In this document: one piece after another, positions 1 through 5,040 of the stretch
Position numbering within the stretch: position 1 is the stretch's first letter
Layout: each line of letters begins with the position of its first letter
Assembly: GCA_021163455.1 (NCBI GenBank)
Contig: JAGGWT010000066.1
Span: 1-5,977 of the forward strand
From: Thermoplasmata archaeon
Lineage (GTDB): Archaea > Thermoplasmatota > E2 > DHVEG-1 > B18-G2
Length of the DNA stretch: 5,977 bases
Direction: 5' to 3'
Made by a program: the position numbers and the translations under genes
Notes under the pieces: generated by a model
Told to the model about the DNA's origin: nothing
Database searches by the model: none
Seen by the model: only the letters and a program-made list of their open reading frames with translations

Positions 1-23
1 CCATCTGATGCATTTATACCCAT
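1..23 (-). CDS. 5' end of an unidentified divergent gene (partial)
   Basis: Reading the minus strand from 23 to 1 gives ATG followed by codons for M-G-I-N-A-S-D and then a Gly (GG-). A strong SD sequence, GAGGAGGT, lies on the minus strand at 37-30, six bases before the ATG. A TATA-like element lies further upstream at 66-59. These three signals in the right order are why I call a real gene start from so few codons. The rest of the gene is outside the window. The seven or eight visible residues match no family I recognise and are not an obvious class III signal peptide of a flagellin. It is divergent from the archaellum genes and could be a motility or chemotaxis gene by position only; that is a guess. 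Confidence 0.6.
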
Positions 24-29
24 CAAAGT

Positions 30-37
30 ACCTCCTC
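30..37 (-). promoter_or_regulatory. Shine-Dalgarno site of the divergent gene
   Basis: On the minus strand this reads GAGGAGGT, complementary to the 3' end of archaeal 16S rRNA, and is spaced six bases from the ATG at 23-21. It is the main evidence that the minus-strand start is real. Confidence 0.65.
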
Positions 38-58
38 GTAAGTCCTATAAAAAAGCCC

Positions 59-73
59 GTTTAAATCTTTTCG
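59..73 (-). promoter_or_regulatory. Putative BRE/TATA promoter of the divergent gene
   Basis: On the minus strand the sequence reads CGAAAA (73-68), then GA, then TTTAAA (65-60). This resembles an archaeal purine-rich BRE followed by a TATA box. A start about 25 bases downstream of the box centre would fall near 36-38, at the edge of the SD site, giving a leader of about 15 bases. That is tight but possible. A second A/T stretch at 55-47 would start transcription inside or past the SD and is less likely. Confidence 0.45.
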
Positions 74-140
74 GATTTACCTGCTTCTATTGTGAAGGAG
101 TATCACGGGAGAGATCGATGTGAGATATCAATACCTGGAA

Positions 141-156
141 AGTAAAAATATAAATA
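141..156 (+). promoter_or_regulatory. Putative BRE/TATA promoter of the fla operon
   Basis: A TATA box, TATAAATA, is at 149-156, preceded by the purine-rich BRE-like AGTAAAAA at 141-148. A start about 25 bases past the box centre would fall near 176-180, only a few bases before the SD at 183-190. This implies that flaC heads its own transcript and is not read through from an upstream flagellin gene. An overlapping box, ATTTAAAT (156-163), is an alternative. The prediction rests on sequence resemblance and spacing only. Confidence 0.55.
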
Positions 157-175
157 TTTAAATCTGATATTTACT
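141..175. repeat. Palindromic A/T-rich elements over the fla promoter
   Basis: Two overlapping perfect palindromes cover the TATA region: TAAATATTTA at 151-160 and ATTTAAAT at 156-163. An outer pair, AGTAAA at 141-146 and TTTACT at 170-175, forms a longer inverted repeat around them. The elements could be an operator for a dimeric regulator, since archaeal repressors often bind over BRE/TATA. In such A/T-rich sequence, however, short palindromes also arise by chance and TATA boxes are nearly palindromic themselves. Confidence 0.35.
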
Positions 176-182
176 ACAAACT

Positions 183-190
183 GGAGGTGG
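183..190 (+). promoter_or_regulatory. Strong Shine-Dalgarno site ahead of flaC without a canonical start codon
   Basis: GGAGGTGG is a near-perfect SD. Four bases after it lies ATC (195-197) and ten bases after it ATA (201-203), both in the flaC frame. No in-frame ATG, GTG or TTG occurs before 255. The GTG inside the SD at 187 is out of frame and stops after five codons. The site therefore bears directly on where flaC starts; see the finding on this. Confidence 0.6.
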
Positions 191-254
191 AGGGATCAAT
201 ATAAAGCTAAAACTGAGGAGAGAGAAGGAGGGGAATAAAGATAATAATGAAGAA

Positions 255-923
255 ATGACTGTTAGAGAGATTGACCTTGGGGATGGTACCAGAAAGATGC
301 TGAAATTTGAGAAAAAGGATGAAAAGAAAGAAAAAGAGCAGGAAACCGAAACAGAAAAGGCACCGGCGGAGGGGGCGAATACCGGGGCAAAAGATAAAGA
401 TACTCCTACGAAAGATAGTCCTACCCCAGAACAGAAAAAGGAAACAACACCGGCTCCGCCACAGACTCAGGAAACCACCACTCCGGTGGTTCAAACTCCT
501 CTCATGGACAAACAGCTGGCGAAGCTGGAAACAGAGATAGCAAAGAACAGGGAGATGATAAAGAATCTGGAAGAGAAAGTGGAAACCATAAATAAGGACC
601 TTGATGACCTTGTCAGTCTGTATGAAATAGTATCGGAGCAGATGAATCCATTTGTCGGTCTATCGAAGGTTACAAAGAAGAGATTGGAAGCTCTGGAAAA
701 ACTCACTGAGGAGTTCGACAAAATAAAAAGTAGACTCGATGACCTGGAGATTCTCGTTGGTAAGGTTCCGGCAAGCGGCGCCGTGAAAACGGAAGGGAGC
801 ACAGAAGCGAGATACACAGAGGAAATTGATAAGATGATGGATACATCAATATCGGCACTGGTCATAGAGAATGAGATTGATGCATTCATTGATAAGTTTC
901 TGGAGGAGGTAAGAAATGAGTAA
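255..923 (+). CDS. flaC: Archaellum accessory protein FlaC (ArlC)
   Basis: FlaC is a cytoplasmic archaellum protein of Euryarchaeota. With FlaD/E it forms a collar at the motor base, and it links chemotaxis (CheF) to the motor. Residues 1-24 are a short N-terminal segment. Residues about 25-82 are a charged, then Pro/Thr-rich, low-complexity linker. Residues 84-122 are a heptad-like coiled coil ending in an LYE...VSEQMNPFVG stretch at 122-135, whose NPF (131-133) fits the FlaC family. A second helical segment (about 139-167) and an acidic helical tail (187-222) follow. The 222 residues are within the usual FlaC range. The start is uncertain: ATG 255 is the first canonical in-frame codon, but the strong SD is at 183-190, the frame is open back to 168, and the intervening codons would encode a plausible N terminus beginning near 195 or 201. 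The gene overlaps flaD/E by eight bases. Confidence 0.8.
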   Translation: MTVREIDLGDGTRKMLKFEKKDEKKEKEQETETEKAPAEGANTGAKDKDTPTKDSPTPEQKKETTPAPPQTQETTTPVVQTPLMDKQLAKLETEIAKNREMIKNLEEKVETINKDLDDLVSLYEIVSEQMNPFVGLSKVTKKRLEALEKLTEEFDKIKSRLDDLEILVGKVPASGAVKTEGSTEARYTEEIDKMMDTSISALVIENEIDAFIDKFLEEVRNE

Positions 924-1737
924 GAGGAGTTTAACCGAGGAGTTTGAGCTGAGCAGCGAGCTTTCGACACTTGTGGCTCAGGGTAAAATTACTCCGAAAA
1001 TAGCAGAGAAAATTAAGGAAAAGGTGAAAAAGAAGGGTGTGAAACTTACAAAAGAGCAACTGTACAAACTGGTCGATAAGATAAATTCTCTGCTGAGGAA
1101 CATGCCCTCCGGCAACATTTCTCCCAATCAGACCGCACCCTCACAGCCGGAGGAAGCAGCAGAGGGAACAGAAAGCAAGACAGTATCTACATTGGGCACA
1201 CCAAACACAAGTATAAACAGAGAAACCGGGAGCGTAGACAGATTTCTCAAAGATCTCGAGGAGCTCAACAAGAGAATAGATAGACTGGAAAAAATGCAGA
1301 CAGAGTGGATGAAAAGCATTGATGAAAAGATAGGCATGTGGACAGGCAGAGAGGTGAATGTTCCGGGAGAGAACGTAAAAGTTGAAAATGCGATGCTTGA
1401 CCATCTCCCCAATGATCCTGAAGCCGTGGTTATCGTCATGAAGTGGTTGCAGTATCTCATAGACAGAGTGGGTAAGGATAGCATATCAAACGTTCTGAAC
1501 TACTATGTAGACATAGGCTGGATCAATGATGATGTCAAATCAAAACTGCTCGAATACTGTGAGGGAATAACCGAAGAAAGTAAGGGGAGAAAAAAGCTCG
1601 TTGCAAAGGATCACATACAATCCTTTCTTTACATACAGAGATTGAAGGGAACGAACATAGATGAACACCTCATGGGAAAAATAGAAAGAGAACTCAACAA
1701 GATATCCAAATATATCGAGAACATATCCTTCCAGTGA
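916..1737 (+). CDS. flaD: Archaellum accessory protein of the FlaD/FlaE family (ArlD/E)
   Basis: A 273-residue cytoplasmic collar and signalling component that works with FlaC. Residues 1-62 form a basic helical N-terminal segment. Residues about 63-103 are a Ser/Thr/Pro/Glu-rich linker, and 104-138 are a coiled coil (DRFLKDLEELNKRIDRLEK). The FlaD/E domain spans about 160-260, with HLPNDPEA (163-170), KWLQYLIDRVG (176-186), LNYYVDIGWI (194-203) and LLEYCEGI (211-218). This pattern is characteristic of the family. FlaD and FlaE share the domain; the long N-terminal extension makes the protein FlaD-like, and no separate FlaE is seen. The start ATG has an ideal SD, GGAGGAGGT (902-910), five bases upstream, within the end of flaC. 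The eight-base overlap suggests translational coupling and balanced synthesis with FlaC. The FlaD versus FlaE label is less certain than the family. Confidence 0.88.
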   Translation: MSKRSLTEEFELSSELSTLVAQGKITPKIAEKIKEKVKKKGVKLTKEQLYKLVDKINSLLRNMPSGNISPNQTAPSQPEEAAEGTESKTVSTLGTPNTSINRETGSVDRFLKDLEELNKRIDRLEKMQTEWMKSIDEKIGMWTGREVNVPGENVKVENAMLDHLPNDPEAVVIVMKWLQYLIDRVGKDSISNVLNYYVDIGWINDDVKSKLLEYCEGITEESKGRKKLVAKDHIQSFLYIQRLKGTNIDEHLMGKIERELNKISKYIENISFQ

Positions 1738-1770
1738 ATTGGATAACATAAACTGGAAGAGGGGATAGGG

Positions 1771-2193
1771 GTGGGATTCTCCACGTCAGCAGCCTTTGCC
1801 ATACTCGGAGTATGCATATTCGTATGCCTGGATATACTTTCCAGCAGCTTTCTCCCATCCCTGTCCGAGCTCAATACCTCATATAAATATATGGAGAAGA
1901 GAATGGTCGAAAAATTGAATACGGATATCGATGTGATAGATATAACAAAAACCAGCGGTACAACATACAACATCTCGATAAAGGTAAAAAACACTGGCAG
2001 CACAGAGCTGGATGTCAGCGATTTCACTGTCATAGTGAACGGAACCATCGAAAGCTACAGCACAGATAAGGAGTATCTCTATCCCCTTGATATCGTGAAT
2101 ATAACGGTTACCAACCTCACGTATACAGGAACCATCAGGGTAAAGGTGGTTACCGGAAATGGAATTGGAGATTATGGAACCTACACGGCATAG
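1771..2193 (+). CDS. flaF: Archaellum protein FlaF (ArlF), membrane-anchored stator component
   Basis: FlaF has one N-terminal membrane helix and an external immunoglobulin-like beta domain. In studied archaea it binds the S-layer and acts with FlaG as a stator-like element. Here residues about 6-25 are hydrophobic, with cysteines at 15 and 19, and a linker and helix lead to a beta-rich domain from about 50 on (YNISIKVKNTGSTELD, FTVIVNG). At 140 residues it is a normal length. The start is GTG at 1771, chosen because the purine-rich SD-like AGAGGGG (1758-1764) is six bases upstream and the resulting MGFSTSAA start parallels the MGFSLAGS of the next gene. No ATG near this position gives an intact anchor. 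The 33-base gap after flaD/E is the largest in the operon but shows no terminator or promoter. Confidence 0.88.
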   Translation: MGFSTSAAFAILGVCIFVCLDILSSSFLPSLSELNTSYKYMEKRMVEKLNTDIDVIDITKTSGTTYNISIKVKNTGSTELDVSDFTVIVNGTIESYSTDKEYLYPLDIVNITVTNLTYTGTIRVKVVTGNGIGDYGTYTA

Positions 2194-2203
2194 GTGAGGA
2201 GGA

Positions 2204-2647
2204 ATGGGATTTAGCTTAGCAGGCTCACATCTAATATTCTTCGTTGCATCCGTAATCGTAGCCGGCGCCGTCGCCGGAGTTTTTACAGCGGTAACTTTCA
2301 ATATTAGCAACAGTCTGAGCGAGAAGTGTGACAGAGTCAAAGAGAAACTTGACACGGATTTTGAAATCATAAATGACCCTGAGAAAATCCCGCTGAGCGG
2401 GAGCTACTATCTGTTCTACATAAAGAATACAGGTGGCAGTAAAATAGAAACAACGAATGATACTTTTCAGGTTTTCATAGATGGCAATCTTCTGGATAAG
2501 GGGAGTTATTATTTCTCACCAAGTGTGGTATTTCAATCAGAAGTTACCACTCTGTACATAGCTTCCACCGAGATATCTTCAGGCAATCATAGATTGAGAA
2601 TCGTTGGTCCCGCCGGGGTCTATGATGAGTTTGTATTTAATGTGTGA
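2204..2647 (+). CDS. flaG: Archaellum protein FlaG (ArlG)
   Basis: FlaG partners FlaF and forms an extracellular structure thought to connect the rotating filament or motor with the cell envelope. The 147 residues have a membrane helix at about 10-31, rich in Ala/Gly/Val (VIVAGAVAGVF), then a helical linker and a beta-sandwich domain (YYLFYIKNTGGSK, TFQVFIDGN, HRLRIVG). The segment EKLDTDFEIIND after the linker mirrors EKLNTDIDVID in FlaF, in line with the two families being related. The ATG is preceded by GGTGAG (2193-2198), which begins on the last base of the flaF stop codon, with a five-base spacer. A perfect GC-rich inverted repeat inside the membrane-helix codons (2262-2277) is listed separately. 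Confidence 0.87.
   Translation: MGFSLAGSHLIFFVASVIVAGAVAGVFTAVTFNISNSLSEKCDRVKEKLDTDFEIINDPEKIPLSGSYYLFYIKNTGGSKIETTNDTFQVFIDGNLLDKGSYYFSPSVVFQSEVTTLYIASTEISSGNHRLRIVGPAGVYDEFVFNV
2262..2277. repeat. GC-rich inverted repeat within flaG
   Basis: CCGGCG (2262-2267) and CGCCGG (2272-2277) are exact complements separated by the four-base loop CCGT. They lie in codons for the Ala-Gly repeats of the FlaG membrane helix. The amino-acid repetition explains part of the symmetry, but the run of GGC/GCC codons is unusually GC-rich beside its surroundings. Whether it folds in mRNA is unknown. Confidence 0.5.
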
Positions 2648-2652
2648 GGTGA
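2646..2652 (+). promoter_or_regulatory. Shine-Dalgarno site deciding between two flaH starts
   Basis: GAGGTGA overlaps the flaG stop codon. It leaves one base to the ATG at 2654 and four to the in-frame ATG at 2657. The flaI site leaves four bases between GGTGA and its ATG, which favours 2657 here. The protein differs by a single Met. Confidence 0.5.
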
Positions 2653-2653
2653 G

Positions 2654-3370
2654 ATGATGCCCCAGTACAAATCTATAGTGCTGGAGAGGGGCGGAGAAAA
2701 GGATGGGTTTGCCCAGAGATTTGGCCAGGTCATACCGGATGGTTCCCTTGTTCTGCTGGAGGGTGAAGAAGGTACAGGAAAAAGTATTTTTTGTCAGAGA
2801 TTCTGTTTTAGTTTCTTAAGAAATGGTTATTCCTGCTCATATATATCGACTCAGTACACGGTTAAAACCTTTCTCAGACAGGTTGCTTCTGTAGGATATG
2901 ATATGAAGGAGTATCTGATGTCCGGAAAACTCTTTTTCATATCAACTGAAGTAACACTCGCTGAAACCCTGCCCAGAAACACCTTCTTCAGATCTCTGAT
3001 TACGGCAAAGAAGTTATTCGAACCTGAAATTATTTTTATCGATTCCCTTTCCACACTTCTCAAAGATAGCCTGACAAAAGAAAATCTGGTAGAACTCAAA
3101 AGTTTCTTCAACAGACTGAAGGGGTCTGGGAAGATTATCTTCATAACCATAAATCCAAAAGAGTGGGACGAGGAAATAAACCACGAGTTCAGGATGATTG
3201 CTGATATCCATTTTATGGTGACAAGAGAAACAAAGCCAGGCCTTGGTATAGTACACAACATATATCTCAAAAAGTTCAACGGCGCCAGGCACAGGTATGA
3301 GCCGGTAACAACCTTTTCGGTGAGGCCTGGAATAGGACTTACCATAGAGACATCATCGGTTGCATTCTGA
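2654..3370 (+). CDS. flaH: Archaellum motor protein FlaH (ArlH), RecA/KaiC-like ATP-binding protein
   Basis: FlaH is a RecA/KaiC-superfamily protein that binds ATP, forms a ring and docks on FlaI in the motor. Known homologues bind nucleotide but hydrolyse it weakly or not at all. The Walker A motif is GEEGTGKS at 37-44 and the Walker B strand is IIFIDSLSTLL, with Asp130. The STQYT stretch (65-69) fits the conserved position after the second strand, and KIIFITINPKEW forms a later core strand. At 238 residues it is full length. Two in-frame ATGs are adjacent. The SD GAGGTGA (2646-2652) is one base from the first and four from the second (2657), so the second, giving MPQYKSIV, may be used in vivo. 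Three cysteines lie just after the P-loop (47, 51, 61). It sits six bases after flaG and nine before flaI, the usual flaH-flaI pairing. Confidence 0.9.
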   Translation: MMPQYKSIVLERGGEKDGFAQRFGQVIPDGSLVLLEGEEGTGKSIFCQRFCFSFLRNGYSCSYISTQYTVKTFLRQVASVGYDMKEYLMSGKLFFISTEVTLAETLPRNTFFRSLITAKKLFEPEIIFIDSLSTLLKDSLTKENLVELKSFFNRLKGSGKIIFITINPKEWDEEINHEFRMIADIHFMVTRETKPGLGIVHNIYLKKFNGARHRYEPVTTFSVRPGIGLTIETSSVAF

Positions 3371-3379
3371 GGTGATGCA

Positions 3380-5032
3380 ATGCTGATGGATGAGAAAGAA
3401 ATTGAAAAGATTATAAGGGAGAACCCTCACCTTGCTGAGTATCTCGAGAGTATAAAAGACAAGATGGAGATGCCAAAATTCTACAGCCAGGTTCCGAGAG
3501 ATTTAAAAGGGGAGAAATATCCAAACCTTATCTATCCCACAAAGGAGACCATTTTCATCCACATATACAGATTACCAGGGATGGAAGAGATAGAGTATCA
3601 TGCGATAGAGCCAACTCTAAGCGAAGAGGAGAAGAAGAAGAGAGATATGATTATGGAGAGGCTCTACGAGGAGGCAATAAAAAAGAAGGAGATGAGTACG
3701 AAAGAGGAGATAAGGGAACTTATCAGAAAGATGATGGACAGGATAGTGGTTGTATCTGAGAAAGGTGCCTCCACTGAAGAAGGTAAAAAGAAAGGACTTT
3801 TTGGGGGTCTTGCGAAAAGCAAGATAGTTCTCACACCGCTGGAGAGAGAAAAGATAGAATACGATATAACCAAAAACATTGTCGGCGGCGGCCCCCTCGA
3901 ACCTTTCATGAGAGACCCGTATATAGAAGATGTTCACGTTATAACCGGTCAAAATGTCTATCTCGTTCACAAGGTCTTTGAGATGGTGAAAACCAACATA
4001 TTCATAGATGAAAAGTGGGCACCTACATTTTCGCAGGAATTTAGCGAGAAGATAGGTAGTCCCGTAAGTGATGGTCAGCCCATAGCGGATGGTACACTTC
4101 CGGATGGTAGCAGAGTAAATATAATCCATAGCAAGGATGTTAGTTTAAAAGGACCCACTATGACCATACGAAAGTTCAGTGAAACCCCGATAAGTGTGAC
4201 CCAGCTCATAAAATGGGGAACGATGAGCGCGGGAATAGCTGCATATCTCTGGCTTTGCTTACAGTATGGAAGAAGCGTTTTCGTATGTGGAGAGACAGCA
4301 TCAGGAAAAACCACAACAACCAATGCAATAATTCCATTTATACCTCCTGAGAAGAAGATATATACTGCAGAGAATACTCCTGAGGTTCATGTTCCGCATC
4401 CCGTCTGGCAGCAGCTTTTGACAAGGTCAACCGGACCGAAGGAGAGTCATGTGGATTTGACAGACCTTCTGGATGCTGCTCTGAGATCAAGACCTGATTA
4501 TATAATACCGGGTGAGGTGAGAGGGATAGAAGCAAGGGTTGTATTTCAGGCAATGCAGACAGGACATCCTGTAATCACAACATTCCACGCTGGAAGTGTG
4601 ACAAAGGTTATACAGAGGTTCACGGGTCATCCGATAAACATACCGAAACCATTCATGGACAACCTGGATGTTATTCTCATTCAGATGGCTGTAGAGAGGA
4701 AGGGAAAGAGGATAAGAAGGGTCCTCTCAGTGGAGGAAATAGAGGGATACAATAAAGAGGTTGATGCAATCATGTCAAGAAGGGCTTTTGAATGGAATCC
4801 CGTAGATGATACCCATCTGTTCAGAGCCAACAGAAACAGCTACATCCTGGAGGAGAAGATAGCAAAGAATGCCGGTTTTGAGGACAGGATGCAGATATAT
4901 GAGGAATTCGACCTGAGGAAGAAAATCCTGGAGAGGATGGTTGAAGAGGGTATAATGGATTACTACGAGGTTGTAAAGATAGTATGGACGTATTACAAAG
5001 AGGGTGTTGACGGACTACCATTCTCGGTGTGA
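3380..5032 (+). CDS. flaI: Archaellum assembly and rotation ATPase FlaI (ArlI), first copy
   Basis: FlaI is the hexameric secretion-superfamily ATPase (related to PilB/GspE) that powers archaellum assembly and rotation from the cytoplasmic face of FlaJ. The 550 residues match the family length. The N-terminal domain covers about 1-290, with IEPTLSEEE, a charged variable segment at about 80-150, and the conserved GGGPLEPFMRDPYIEDVHV, LPDGSRVNI and TIRKF blocks. The C-terminal motor domain has Walker A GETASGKT (304-311), the Asp-box region TAENTPEVHVPH, Walker B DYIIPGEVRG with Glu379, and the His box TTFHAG with His403. All expected catalytic elements are intact. The start ATG follows GAGGTGAT (3369-3376), which overlaps the flaH stop; an in-frame Met two codons later is a minor alternative. 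It is followed after eight bases by a second, homologous ATPase gene, which is unusual. Confidence 0.95.
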   Translation: MLMDEKEIEKIIRENPHLAEYLESIKDKMEMPKFYSQVPRDLKGEKYPNLIYPTKETIFIHIYRLPGMEEIEYHAIEPTLSEEEKKKRDMIMERLYEEAIKKKEMSTKEEIRELIRKMMDRIVVVSEKGASTEEGKKKGLFGGLAKSKIVLTPLEREKIEYDITKNIVGGGPLEPFMRDPYIEDVHVITGQNVYLVHKVFEMVKTNIFIDEKWAPTFSQEFSEKIGSPVSDGQPIADGTLPDGSRVNIIHSKDVSLKGPTMTIRKFSETPISVTQLIKWGTMSAGIAAYLWLCLQYGRSVFVCGETASGKTTTTNAIIPFIPPEKKIYTAENTPEVHVPHPVWQQLLTRSTGPKESHVDLTDLLDAALRSRPDYIIPGEVRGIEARVVFQAMQTGHPVITTFHAGSVTKVIQRFTGHPINIPKPFMDNLDVILIQMAVERKGKRIRRVLSVEEIEGYNKEVDAIMSRRAFEWNPVDDTHLFRANRNSYILEEKIAKNAGFEDRMQIYEEFDLRKKILERMVEEGIMDYYEVVKIVWTYYKEGVDGLPFSV

Positions 5033-5033
5033 T

Positions 5034-5039
5034 GGTGAG
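5034..5039 (+). promoter_or_regulatory. Shine-Dalgarno site of the second flaI copy
   Basis: GGTGAG lies just after the stop codon of the first flaI. It favours the ATG at 5041 or, with a longer spacer, the in-frame ATG at 5050. The upstream in-frame ATG at 5032, which overlaps the flaI stop as TGATG, has only a weak GGTG before it (5026-5029) and would be used mainly by reinitiation. Confidence 0.45.
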
Positions 5040-5040
5040 T

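Larger units (their letters stand above)
24..182. other. Divergent intergenic region holding two promoters
   Basis: The 159 bases between the minus-strand start and the SD of the fla operon contain a TATA-like box for each direction, at 59-73 and 141-156, and the A/T-rich palindromes around 141-175. I see no RNA gene, no terminator hairpin and no convincing small gene. An open plus-strand stretch at 1-123 is discussed under rejected items. Confidence 0.6.

Noticed and set aside
43..56. T-run GCTTTTTTAT on the minus strand as a terminator
   Set aside because: It sits directly upstream of a gene start, has no hairpin before it, and fits promoter-region composition better.
1..123. Open plus-strand frame of 40 codons ending in ATG-TGA, as the end of an upstream gene
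   Set aside because: A run this long is expected by chance fairly often. It conflicts with the well-formed minus-strand start and SD at 21-37, shows no recognisable family features and crosses the promoter region.
207..494. Minus-strand 95-codon open frame rich in Phe, Leu and Ile
   Set aside because: It is the antisense shadow of the Glu/Lys-rich flaC coding sequence; reversed GAA/AAA codons give Phe/Leu, imitating a membrane protein. No SD site supports it.
307..540. Plus-strand Arg/Lys-rich 77-codon open frame inside flaC
   Set aside because: It is a frame-shifted reading of purine-rich codons. The flaC frame has family features (coiled coil, NPF) and this one has none.
1738..1770. Possible terminator or internal promoter in the flaD/E-flaF gap
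   Set aside because: The 33 bases hold no hairpin, no T-run and no TATA-like box; they are mostly the purine-rich ribosome binding region of flaF.
1629..2370. Minus-strand open frames opposite flaD/E, flaF and flaG
   Set aside because: They span gene boundaries of well-supported plus-strand genes and show no start signals or recognisable domains.
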